The notes beneath the pieces are model-generated. The model saw only the letters and a list, made by a program, of their open reading frames with translations, ran no database searches and was not told the origin of the DNA. A stretch of DNA of 64,000 nt from assembly GCA_007449985.2 (NCBI GenBank), contig VIIQ02000067.1:186001-250000 (forward strand), read 5' to 3'. The position numbers were made by a program, and so were the translations under genes. Within the stretch, counting starts at the first letter, position 1. The number at the start of each line of letters is the position of its first letter. This stretch comes from Desmodesmus armatus (taxonomy: Eukaryota > Chlorophyta > Chlorophyceae > Sphaeropleales > Scenedesmaceae). Below, in pieces: positions 33,937-55,711 of the stretch.

Positions 33937-36900
33937 ATGGCAGCACCAAACCCAGCAGCGCAGGCAGTGATCGGGGCACTAAACAAAGTCATCAAGTATG
34001 CGATAGGCCTTGGCGCTGGCGCCAGCGCGTTGCAAGCGGCCCTGTACACTGGTGAGCAGTGAGGGAGCAGCAGCAGCACCAGTGGCAGCAGCTATCAGCT
34101 GTCAGGTCCTTAGTTCCTGGACGTAGATGATGCTACATACATGCTTCCATACCATTATTTCTGTGGAACATATGCTGCTCCAACGAGACAGTCCCTTTCA
34201 TGCCTGCATCGGATGCATGTGTGGTGCTGTGGTGTTGCAGTCGATGGTGGTGAGCGTGCAGTGATGTTTGATCGCTTCCGGGGAGTGCTAGCAGAGGTGG
34301 AGGGCGAGGGCACACACCTCAGGGTGCCCTGGGTGCAGACGCCACACATCATGGACATTCGCACGCGGCCGCGCACTATCAGCTCAGTCACAGGAACCAA
34401 GGGTGTGTAGCTCATGTGGACAGCCTGGCAGCATGAAGCCTGGTGGTCAGGCTGTGATGGCTTGGGTCAAGCTTCATAAGTTATAGAAAGCAGCAGCAAT
34501 AGTTTTTGGGGAATCAGTGAGCAGCAGTAGAGGCACCGGTGCCCTCAGAGCATGGCCAAAGGGGCAAGAAGCAATGCGGCTGCAAGTAACTCGCTGGACA
34601 GATGGCTGCACTAATGCAGCAGGGGCTCTGCATGCAGCAACAAAGAGTGCCAGAAGCGTCGCCGCAGCTGCCATCTCACCCTGCTGTTTGAGGCATGCAG
34701 AGCAATGCCATGGCTGGCAACGGCAACTGCAGCCACCACTGATCAACAGCAGGTCATGTCATCTTGTGGGCATGCATGGCTGCGAACAAATTTGCATGTT
34801 GCGCTGCTGCTCCCATAGGCCAAACCCCTGCTTTTCTTGCCTCAGCAGCTTTGTGTGCTTCTGCCCATGCTGACGCTGTATGCTGGTGCCGCTGCGCTTG
34901 TCCTCTTCTTGCTTCTTCTTCTTCTTCTTCTTCTTCTCCTTCTTCTTCTTCTTCTTCTTCTCATTGTTTTGCTGCCGCTGCTCCAATTTCTGGTCGCGCA
35001 GACCTCCAGATGGTGAACATGAGCCTGCGGCTGTTGTCGAAGCCAAATGAGGACAAGCTGCCGACCATCTTCAAGGTCAGCAGGGGACAGCAGGGGCAGG
35101 CCAGCACGCCCAGCGCAGGTCTCGCATCAAAGCCACTGCTATGTGCACCGCACCGCGCAGTCCCTGCAGCAGCACAGTCACGCAGTGTGGCTGGACCTCA
35201 TGCAGCGGCTTTCCAAATCCAAAAATGCAGGAAGAAAATGCTGCGCCTGCTGGCTCTGTGCGCGCCCTCTTTCCCTCTATGCCCCTCGCATTTCAGCCAC
35301 TCGCTGCCGCTGGCAGGCTGTGTTATCAAAGGGTGGTGTCATGTCTTCATGAGCTGCTGGCGCCCTTGCGGTTTGCACGGCTGTGCTGTGCCATTTACTG
35401 TAACATATTTGTATCATGTTGCGCGGTGCTTGTCCTGCAGAGCCTGGGCATGGACTGGGAGGAGCGTGTGCTGCCGTCCATTGGAAATGAGGTGGTCAAG
35501 GCTGTCGTGGCACAGTACAACGCAGAGCAGCTGCTCACACAGCGTGAGAAGGTGAGCGGCGCAGCAGCTCTGCATTGCATTCCTGCGGCCATAGTGCAAG
35601 GGCCGCAGCCGTAGGAGTGAGAAGGGCTGTTGCTAGTGTTGGAGGGTCTGACTGTGCAGCTGACTGCGGCTGCAGTTTGCGCAGTTGCACCGAGCGCCTT
35701 CACAGCACGCATTCCGCAATTGCTGGTGTGCATGGATGGTGTGTGAAGCATCTGACCGCACCAATTGCCCAGCTGACGAGTACAATCCAGGGCGGCTGAC
35801 AGTGTTTGCGACAATGCATGTGTATGCAGGTGTCCCGTGCTGTGCGTGACAGCCTGACAGTGCGTGCTGCTGACTTCGGCATTGTGCTGGAGGACATTGC
35901 CATCACACACCTCAGCTTCGGGACAGAGTTCACAAAGGTAAGGAATGCTGGCTGCCTGGCGGTCGGCCTAGCTGGGGCTGTGGTGGCAGCACTTATAGCG
36001 CATGTAGCGGGCCCTAGCGCCAGCTGTTTTTGTGTGGTGCTGAATGTCTGGACAGCAGGTGAGAGGGTTGACCGAGGCGAGCGCTGTTGGTGTCATCTAG
36101 CGGCCTCATTCAAGGGGTTTGTCCCGGCGGCATCTGCTGTGCGATTTAGGCAGGGCATTCTGTGGACTTCAGATATGGCATTTAGGAGAACTACCCCGCA
36201 TGGTGTGTGGTGTCCTTGTTCTTACGTGTACCCCTGTGATGCCTCCTGATGCCTACAGGCTGTTGAGATGAAGCAGGTTGCAGAGCAGGATGCAGAGCGT
36301 GCTCGCTTTGTGGTGCTGAAGGCGGAGCAGGTGCGGGGTGGTGGGGCCATAGGCACCTGCTTTGTAGTGTGAGTCATTTCAGTGTTCCCACCCCAGCAAG
36401 CCAATGCATGTCACTGCATGCAGTGCATTTCAGCCGTGGGTGGGCCCTGCTCACCGGCTGCACCCCATATGCTTGAAGCCCAACACGTGTGGCCTCACAG
36501 ATATAACAAAAGAATTGTTAGGGGCCCAGGAAGTGTCCAGCGTACCTGGTCCGGCATTTACATGCCTCGCTGCAGTCTTCCGCCCCAGCACGTCGACAAA
36601 CGCATCCAGCTCGCACGTCACTGAGTTGGGACTTGGTGATGGGCGTGTTCCCGCCCATGCCTGTGCCGCTTGATGGACTCTGTCTGAATTGTGTGTGACT
36701 GCCTTGCCGCTGCTGCGCGCTGCACATTGCGCATGCCTGCAGGAGCGTAACGCGGCCATCATCCGTGCAGAGGGTGAGAGTGAAGCAGCCAAGCTGATCA
36801 GCGACGCCACGAAGACAGCAGGTGTCGGCCTTGTGGAGCTGCGTCGCATTGAGGCAGCAAAGGATATCGCAGAGACAATGAGCAAGAGCCAAAACGTGGT

Positions 36901-36949
36901 GTACCTGCCCAGCGGGGGCAACATGCTACTGGGACTCAACCCCCGGTAA
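33937..36949 (+). CDS. PHB1: prohibitin-1 (type I prohibitin)
   Basis: Seven phase-consistent exons: 33937-34051, 34241-34402, 35002-35075, 35441-35551, 35830-35937, 36259-36330 and 36743-36949, giving 282 residues. Prohibitins form ring assemblies of PHB1 and PHB2 in the mitochondrial inner membrane that stabilise respiratory subunits and regulate AAA proteases. Visible are an N-terminal hydrophobic anchor (about residues 18-38) and the SPFH/Band 7 domain ([61 protein letters not shown]). The coiled coil is also present ([30 protein letters not shown]), with the type I ending [17 protein letters not shown]. This ending and RFVV favour type I over type II. Confidence 0.96.
34911..34963 (+). 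repeat. CTT/TTC microsatellite in PHB1 intron 2
   Basis: A nearly pure TTC run just upstream of the exon 3 acceptor, acting as an extended pyrimidine tract. Confidence 0.9.
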
Positions 36950-37023
36950 CCCCATAGCGTGCCGCAGCAGGGCAGGGGCAGAGAGACTGAGGAGTGAAGT
37001 TGGCAATTGAATTGGGTTGTATG

Positions 37024-37028
37024 TGTAA
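37024..37028 (+). terminator. candidate polyadenylation signal TGTAA
   Basis: TGTAA 75 bp after the prohibitin-1 stop codon. Confidence 0.45.
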
Positions 37029-39489
37029 CAGGTGTTGTGGCGGATGGTGGGTGGAGGGCGGTATACAATGCAGAGCTTGTTGCAGTGTGTGGCGAAGCGG
37101 TTGGATAGGCATGCATGCCGTATGGCAAATGTGTACATGCGTGCTGGGGGCCATGCCCCAGCACATGTCCAGGCATGTGCAGTGTTGTTGGGATTGAGTC
37201 AGATTGAACTGTCAGTGTTACCAAACTAAATCCACAACCAAGGTTTGAGAACCCAAACCCAAGCCCAAAAACAAACTGTCAGACATGTTGAAACACTGTC
37301 AGAGTCGTTGCGGTCGATGACACATCGAAACACATGTCACCATCATCAACAACATGACGGGCCGTGCCTCATAGTAGGGTAGTACCCGACAGCCGCAAAT
37401 TGCAGACAAACCCATGCGCAGCACAGATTGCACCACCTCACCGCTCACTCGACATCGAGATAGGACATGCATGGCATCACAGGACCCATGCGGCCGTGCC
37501 CAGCATCCCACCTGCAGCTAGCTGCCCAATGGCACTTATGAGACCTTGTCGTTGTTTCCTTTTGTTGCTGTCGTTCTAGATACCACATCGACTTGCCCAG
37601 AAAACAGTGACTAAGCCATTCCTCCCACCTTTCCTTCTGATTGACTCACCATCAGTATAGTGTACCCAGCACCCCAGAACACATGCCCAGTTCTGTCATC
37701 ATGCGCAGCACAGCTGTATCAGTGACTGTCTTTCGCGAGGGTATGCGCATTTTATGGATGGTGCAGCTTGCTGGTGGTGGGTGAATGCTGTGGGTGTGGA
37801 CATGTGTGCTTCCCTCTCATTCACCTTGTATGATAGGACTGTACTGAACAGTCTGTTCTGTACTGCTGGTGCTGCAGCTTGGCAGCACTCTGTCCAGCGG
37901 TGACATGTGTGATCTGCCAGTATGATTAGAACAGTTTCATTGTTGGTTGCAAAAATGATGGTTCTCTGCTGGGTTTTATGTATACGAGTCAAGAGTCAGG
38001 TTTTACGCTGATGTTTGTGCAGCCGAACGCAGTACAGCTCTAGAGATCTGCACAAGTCACTCATCTTTCACACATTCTAAGACACGTGTGCATTTGCCGC
38101 AGGGGTAGCAAGGGGTACTACCTCTGGTTTGCCGTTTGTCTTCCTTGCCGCCCTTTCGTCTTTCCCATCATCTGGTCTAGGGTTCCTGCCAGGACCAGTG
38201 GTACAAGTTGCGGTACAAATATGGTACATACTGCAGCACCAGCTTCTCAACACCAGGTTTGGTTGCCCCACTGACACCGTTTTATAAGACTCATTTTTAC
38301 TCACTGCTCGGCTGCAGCTGCCACTTTGCTCACGTCTATACTTTGGTATACATAAGTGAAAACCGGGCTTGGCTGCTTCGCAGCAGCACCACCCTCCATA
38401 TCCCAGGTGATCAACCTGCAACAGCAGCAGCCAACTTGGCGTGTGCAGCACAAGAACTGCTACGCTTCTGCAAGAAAACTACATTTATGATGTGATGTAC
38501 GTTTCCGCAGTTTGTGTCGCCACGGCATACACCGTGCACTACGTGCTGTGATCGGTACATCCTGTAGCTGTTGCTGTGCTCTCCAACGCCAGCTGCACGC
38601 TGCAGCCCCGATATGTTGCTTGAAAATTTTCAATAAGCACAATTCGCCAGCCTGGCCTCCCGTAAGTCATGTTATTGCACACACTGTTGTGCTGAACCCA
38701 ACAGCTGGTGATGAATCTGCAGACCATCCTGCACACTTGCTGCCGTTTGCAGCTTAGCATGCTGCAGTGGACTGCTGTGGTGTGGGCACATGCCGACACA
38801 CACCGCATTCTGCGACAACCTGTCATTGACAAGGCATGCCCTGTTACTAGGGGCAGGAGTAGTCATTGTCATTGGCACATAGGGCTGACCACTGGGCTTG
38901 CTACAAGTCCCACCCGCCGGGGCGGGCATGAGCAATAGGCTCTATACAACAAGTCGGCTACTTGCAGCTACATATGGCTTCACGCTTGTAGCTTATAAGC
39001 TAATTAGGTTACGGCCACGAGGCGTGGCTGCTCACAGAACTGGCTACAAGCTACAGGATGCGGGGCTGCTGCCTGGGGGCATGTGTGGCCAGCTACTTGG
39101 AGCTGCCTACATCTGTGTAGCTGGCTACATGCCAGGCACTGCTGCCTGCTGGCAGTACAGCTACGTTAGCTAAACCCAGCTACAAACTGCAGCATGCAAG
39201 GGCTTTGGCTACCATAGCCAGCTACAGGCCACAGCTGTGCTCAGCTAAAAGTGTCCAGGCAGAGGGTTTCATGTAGCTGACCTGGGGACCCCAGGCTGGG
39301 GTCGCGTGCTGTACGACCAAATAGTTACATCTGCAGCAAACTGTGCACATTGGGATGCTGCATCCTGTGGCTGCCCGGCAAGTCACTTGCCAGTACGGTA
39401 CTGGCGAACACATGTACACAGAAAGAGAAAACCACCAAAGCGAGGCAGGACAGTGCAACCCGAAAAGCCCAAGCTGGTGATAGGGCCAA

Positions 39490-39592
39490 GAAAGTGGCGG
39501 GGGGGGGGGGGTCTGGGGGGGCGCAGCCCCCCCACGAAAAAGCGGGGGGGCTTGGGGGGGGGGGGGGGGGGGGCTGCGCTTTTTCGAAATGT
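39490..39592. repeat. inverted repeat with long G runs
   Basis: GGGGGGGCGCAGCCCCCCC is a local palindrome. CGAAAAAGCGGGGGGG followed by a long G run is mirrored by CTGCGCTTTTTCG. The two together could fold into a nested hairpin. It resembles the ends of small non-autonomous elements, but no flanking target duplication was found. Confidence 0.6.
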
Positions 39593-40507
39593 ATGCTCCA
39601 TAAAAACTCTTACAACATTCTGAACCCACCCCACCAACACGGTTTTCTTGTGAGTGTTCAGGCCAAACAAGGGCAAGTGAAAGGCTAGACGAGCCTGTCA
39701 GAACGAAAAATAAGACACTTTTATGAACTAGTCAACCCCTATTGCTGCTGCAACCCAGTCCAACGTGAAATTCAGTGTGTTCCGTACGCCCGATAGCCGA
39801 TAGTGATTACAACACAGGGAGGTTCACAGTATGATATCTACAGCCACACCCAAACCCGTCCGACAACACTTGTATCTCGGCAAAACATGTTGGCGAGCCA
39901 TTTTGTCCTGGCGTGAGACGGCCTGCCTACTGCTGGGGTCAAAAAACCGACGATCACATCAACCAACTGCTGCCCCGCTGCTGCCTCATAACGTTTACCG
40001 TGCACGCTTAAACTCCAAAACTACCCATTTTATTTGTAAATTTGGGTGCCTTGTTCAGCTCTTCCATCTCCCTGCCCAGGACACTCAACTCCGTCAAAGT
40101 TCAGGTGTTATATCCCCTACTACTTCGCACGCCCTATTTGCTCGCCACCACGCTGGTCCTTGGTATGAAATCAGTCTTTGAGGCATGCATCGTGTTGCAG
40201 GTGATCATGATCAGTTGTGACTAGAAAGCTACCGCGCATCCCTCCTCTGGGCACACCCTACAAAACGGGGTTGTCAGAAGCAACAGAATTGGCTATCTCC
40301 AAAGGCTTTGATACCATTGGGTAAGTCGCTGATACTTGTACGGCAGCACTGCAACAGAGAGCGGGCACCCATTGCTGCCTCGTTGTCTGGGCTCCCAAGC
40401 CTTCTCACCACTTGATTATTTTTTGTGTACATCGTCTCACCGTCCTTGTGTGGGTCTTTGTGGGCTTGCTCACCGCAGCACCCTCGCCGTCCGATCTCGT
40501 CCCAGCA

Positions 40508-50875
<10,368 letters not shown>

Positions 50876-52208
50876 CCCCCTGCCCCTAACGGCCCGCCAT
50901 GACGTGATGGTGCAGTGGACCCCACCACACATATTGAGCGGAGCCTTAAGCCCTGTTGGTGGTGGTGACCGCTCCCTGCAGGACTGCTGGCAGCCAGCTT
51001 GATGTCGGGCTTGTGCCTTGTGTGTGCATGTTTGTGGCCTGATCAACGGCACCATGTCATTGTGCATGCTTTGGGTGGGCCTGCAGGCCCACATGCCGGG
51101 GGAGTGCGCAAGGTCTGTTGTCAGCGGCGTTTTTGTTGATTACTGGCACGGGGTGCAGAGCGCGCACGCCTGGCTGTAGCTGAGTTGAGAGTACTGGCAC
51201 GGGGTGCATGGCGCTCAGGACTGGCTGCAGGTCATTTGAGCTGCTCTGCCTGAGAGCAAAGCCTGTGGCAATGTCTGACGGCCTCACGGGGAGACGGAGG
51301 GTGTTGGCCGGTGGGTGTCATAGATATGCGTTTCCTTGAACGAGTTTGTGAGGTCGCCTCATAGGCTATGGCGATCTGGCTTTTATCGTGTACACTTGTA
51401 GCCTCTGGTGCATAGATCCGTGCATCTGTGGACAGTCAGAGGTTGGAATATGTTTGTCACATGCAAAGCATCGGAACCTGGTGGCCTGAGCCCCAGTTTG
51501 GTGTGCTACACAGGCTGACCATGTGTCTGGTGGCGCTTCTTGATGCCTCCGTGGCATGTGTGACACCTGCTGTTGCAATTGCTGGCCCAGGTCTGCGGCA
51601 GATAGTAATCAATAGTATCAGCTGCATCCTTGCTGCTCCCTTCCTGTCACTCAATCAGTGACGGTTGGCTGTTCCAGGTTGTATGTCTCACTCTCATGCA
51701 GCGGGGCCTACACCTGGTGTCTGCATGTGTTGTTGCTGCTCTTTTATGGCAGCCTGCCTGTGGCACACTGAGTTGGTCTTGTCGTCGCCGGACGCAGTCT
51801 AGGCACACGTTTACATGCCATTTGCTTGAAGCCAAGTTCGTCTATCACATTGCTGGCAAGGTGTAGAAGCTCTGCAGAGTGTGCAGCTGCACACTCTGCC
51901 TGCCTGCATGCTGCTCTGGCTGCAAGTCGGCAGCAGTTGACTGTTGCTGCCCTGAATGTGAGGTAGTCAAAAACAGTGGTGGCATCTGCCCGGCATCGGA
52001 TGCTCACTCTTGCGGGAGTGGGCCTCATATGGCCGCCCAGCTGGGTGGACTGTTGATAGAAACAGCAGGTTTGCTACCGTGAAGGAGCTCGCTCGTGTCA
52101 CGCCACTTGCTGTGGTGGTGCAGCCTGCGCTGCAGTGGCACTGCCAGTGGCTAGTGTTGTGGAGAGCGCTCACTGGTGTCGGCTGCTTGCCTGTTGTTCA
52201 AACACAAC
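50876..52208. other. intergenic, no gene recognised
   Basis: 1.3 kb after the Cys-rich gene. A ~50-bp phrase containing TACTGGCACGGGGTGCA occurs twice (51142 and 51193). Otherwise nothing is recognised. Confidence 0.5.
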
Positions 52209-52624
52209 ATGATTTGTGCATGTGTGGCTTATCTGCACAGCAGCCAATGATAGTAGTACAACAGCACTGTGCAATTTTTCAGTCTGTGCTGGGCCCGATT
52301 GACTAGGTCTGTATGTTTGGAGCAGGGAACTGCTGCTAGTACCACAGCCTGATTTGTGCATGTGTGGCTTATCTGCACAGCAGCCAATGATAGTAGTACA
52401 ACAGCACTGTGCAATTTTTCAGTCTGTGCTGGGCCCGATTGACTAGGTCTGTATGTTTGGAGCAGGGAACTGCTGCTAGTACCACAGCCTGATTTGTGCA
52501 TGTGTGGCTTATCTGCACAGCAGCCAATGATAGTAGTACAACAGCACTGTGCAATTTTTCAGTCTGTGCTGGGCCCGATTGACTAGGTCTGTATGTTTGG
52601 AGCAGGGAACTGCTGCTAGTACCA
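52209..52624 (+). repeat. three tandem 140-bp repeats
   Basis: The unit starting TGATTTGTGCATGTGTGGCT occurs at about 52210, 52350 and 52490. The copies are almost identical, which indicates very recent amplification or strong homogenisation. Nothing coding is recognised. Confidence 0.95.
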
Positions 52625-52720
52625 GCACTTGCAGCTTGACTGTTATCTGCATCTTTTGAATCTGGCAACAGCCGTGGGCAGAACGCATCCTCAGGCGTTC
52701 AACGCTCGTTGGCACGGCTG

Positions 52721-53200
52721 CAGGGGGTGTGCAGCATATTACGAGCCATGGCCAGGGGGTGTGCAGCATGTTACGAGCCATGGCCAGGGGGTGTGCAGCA
52801 TATTACGAGCCATGGCCAGGGGTTGTGCAGCATATTACGAGCCATGGCCAGGGGGTGTGCAGCATATTACGAGCCATGGCCAGGGGGTGCAGCATATTAC
52901 GAGCCATGGCCAGGGGGTGTGCAGCATATTACGAGCCATGGCCAGGGGTTGTGCAGCATATTACGAGCCATGGCCAGGGGGTGTGCAGCATATTACGAGC
53001 CATGGCCAGGGGGTGTGCAGCATGTTACGAGCCATGGCCAGGGGTTGTGCAGCATATTACGAGCCATGGGCAGGGGGTGTGCTTTATCACAGGAGCAATG
53101 GCCAGGGGGTGTGCTGCATCACAGGAGCAATGACCAGGGGGTGTGCTGCATCACAACAGCAATGGCCAGGGGGTGTGCTGCATCACACGAGCAATGGCAA
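52721..53200 (+). repeat. 32-bp minisatellite, about 15 units
   Basis: The unit GGGGGTGTGCAGCATATTACGAGCCATGGCCA is repeated head to tail. The first ~11 units are of this type and the last ~4 of a variant with GTGCTGCATCACAGGAGCAATGG. One unit has lost two bases. Variants (GCATGTTACG, GGGGTTGTG) appear in a higher-order pattern. There are no unique spacers, so this is not CRISPR-like. Confidence 0.96.
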
Positions 53201-55711
53201 GGACGGACACGGGTTGGAATGGGGTAGCAACCGACCTGCACTCATGTCTGCACGCCTTGGCTGGTGACACCAGCTGGGTAGCAGAACTGCCTTGCTGCAT
53301 CACTGAGAACTTCCACAGCACACTTCTTGTGCTGGGGTGGAGCAAATGGTATGCCTGGTGTGGCTGTTGTGCATACTTGTGGGTGGTGATCAGCATGTCT
53401 GCACTGAAGCGTATTGCTGCCTGAATACAACTTGAGAAACGAAAGTTGTGGGAGCACCCATCGCTATCACGGCGGTGCTGAGGGGAGCCTGCTGTCTCCT
53501 TTTCATTTGTTTCACATATTTTCATATCTTCCTGCACAATCCTGCCCTTTTGAATTGACTCAGAACAATTGTGAGCGCGCACGGCACGCCCCCTTGTTCA
53601 TGGGGTGGCGTGAGTTTACCAGCATGCAAGGTGTGGCTGTTGGTAGGCAGTGGTGGCTGGTGGAAGACTCAGGCACCAGTGCTTGTGGCTTGATTGTTGC
53701 CGGCCTCTTTGCATTGGCAGCAGCTGTGGACTGTGTGTCCGTTTGCGGTGGAGAAACACTGCCGGCACGGGTGCTGCAAGGGCTGTGCAGCATGGCGTAG
53801 CGTGGGCCACCGTTGTGATTTTGACGTGACCGGTCGGCCTTGGTGGGGGGTCCTTACCGTGGGGTGGTGCGGAGGGGTGAGGGTTGAATTCTGACCAGCC
53901 CCCCCCCCCCCCCCCCCCCCCGGGGGTGAGGGGGCTGCACTCACGTGGTAATATCGAGGCCTTCGATGGTAACATGACCTCTGGAGAAAAGCCTGGTGTG
54001 CATGGAGTTTCACACATGCATTGGGTCATGCATGCACTTTCAGCGCTGTGTGCAGAGTAGTGACAGCAGCAGCCACACAATCTCAGCCTGCAAGCCACTC
54101 AGTGGCTTGACAGGCGGCAGCCCCCTGTCACAGCATGACACCCTGCAAATGCAAATGCAAGACATGCAAACCATCTTGACAACAGCAGCGACGCACGCAA
54201 GCCACGTGTCACAGCATGACACACTTTACAGATGCGAGGCTTGCAGGGCTACTTGAATGAATCACAAGCATAGTGCACGTTACAGTGCACTATCATGCAA
54301 CTTGATTTTGGCCGAAGCAGCTGACATCCTCCTAAAAGTTACCCAACTACCAAAGAATACTATTGAGTCAACAGCAGCAGTCGTGAACCCACATGCTTGC
54401 ATGTGGACAGGCTTCCAACCCACGCCAACAGCCTGCACAGACGCCAGCAAGCTGGATGTGGCGTGAGGCCCTCCCGTTGGCATTGTTGGTGCGTCACGCC
54501 CCGTGACGGTGTCAAACAATGCACACCACCGACCACCACGGAGGAAGCAGTCCCTGTGGGGGTGTGGTGAGGTCAACTGGCGGGGGCGTTTCGGCCTTAA
54601 CACCCCCCCCCCTTACTTGTTGACAACAAACAAAAGCAGAAGTTGCAAATGCAGCCCCACAGGACAGTCATGCCACCCAGTGGCATGAACCCGGACACCG
54701 TGTGACAGTCTGCATTGTGTCTGGCCAGGACAACACCCAAGAGGATAGACTCATTTGCCAAGGTTTTTACACAACTTGTCGTGGCATGCCAGCTCTACTG
54801 GATGCAAAGTCACCTGACAAGGCATCGGTTGCAGCACCCAAAGGCAGCTGGCAACGCCCAGTGGGCCAGCAGATAGGCACATGACATCATCATAGACCCT
54901 GCACCACAGGGGTTGCATTAGTCCAGTTCCACCATCTAGGGCACCTCAGTGCACACGGCCTCCATACTCAGTGTGGGGCAGATGCATATGCAGCTGGTTG
55001 CCACAGGCTGCAGCACCATGGGCACACTCCACTATTGCAATCTGCGTTCTGGTACAACACAACAGTTGCTGACTGCGGCGCTTGGCAGCCATCTCAGTGC
55101 CTTGTGGCTGAGCAGCATGGTGTGCCCGCCGCCGCGCTGCTGTTGCAGTGCATGGTGTCCACAGCACACCATAGCACAAGCACTTGCCTCATTCACATCA
55201 CCTCCTGCTCCATTACCATCATAAGCGCAGACAGTTGAACATTCATTCAAGATGAAAAGAGTCATAAATGTCTCTTGTACCTGCCTGTGGCTGCAGTGTA
55301 CAGCACTCCGCGTTTGTAGTACTAGTGTAGTGCCGTGCATGTTCATGTGTACACGGGGGATCAAGCCATTGGTCGATTTAGAGCGACCAAGGCACGTGAA
55401 TGTCTTCATCAAGGCTTTGAGTTTGCTTCGTCGCAGATTCAATGGACGGAAGGCTTTGCAGGCCATAAATTAGTAAACATGAACAACATTCGTTCAAAAC
55501 ATATGCCAGTCAGAAGGGACAGTATCAGGGGTTGTTTATTTCATTAATTACGTCCGGCTTCCTCACTGATTTAAGCCACCAATCCGTCCACTGCTCAGAG
55601 TCAGAGGTCAAAAAGGGCAACAGCAGCAGACCACCGCACGAGGCTCCTAAGCTCTTACCTGCCTGCATGAAGGGGTCCTCCTGAGACATGTATGCCACGT
55701 CTACATGAAGC
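53201..55711. other. intergenic, no gene firmly recognised
   Basis: 2.5 kb containing a 23-base poly-C tract (53899-53921) and scattered short frames. On the minus strand, 55713-55657 encodes MLHVDVAYMSQEDPFMQA followed by a strong splice donor (CAG|GTAAGA). This may be an orphan exon of an unplaced gene. Confidence 0.45.
53899..53921 (+). repeat. poly-C tract of 23
   Basis: An uninterrupted C run followed by GGGGG, giving a potential hairpin and an assembly-sensitive point. Confidence 0.9.

Larger units (their letters stand above)
36950..40507. other. intergenic, no gene recognised
   Basis: 3.6 kb between prohibitin-1 and the Cys-rich gene. It contains the PHB1 3' end, a stretch rich in GTAGC/GCTAC words (about 38940-39250) and a G/C-run inverted repeat (39490-39590). 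Short frames such as 38086-38495 show no features. Confidence 0.5.

Noticed and set aside
52721..53200. CRISPR-like array
   Set aside because: Units are contiguous with no unique spacers, and the DNA is eukaryotic nuclear.
52629..53267. Overlapping frames of up to 212 codons in the 32-bp minisatellite
   Set aside because: All are produced by a repeat lacking stops; there are no splice signals or non-repeat coding sequence around them.
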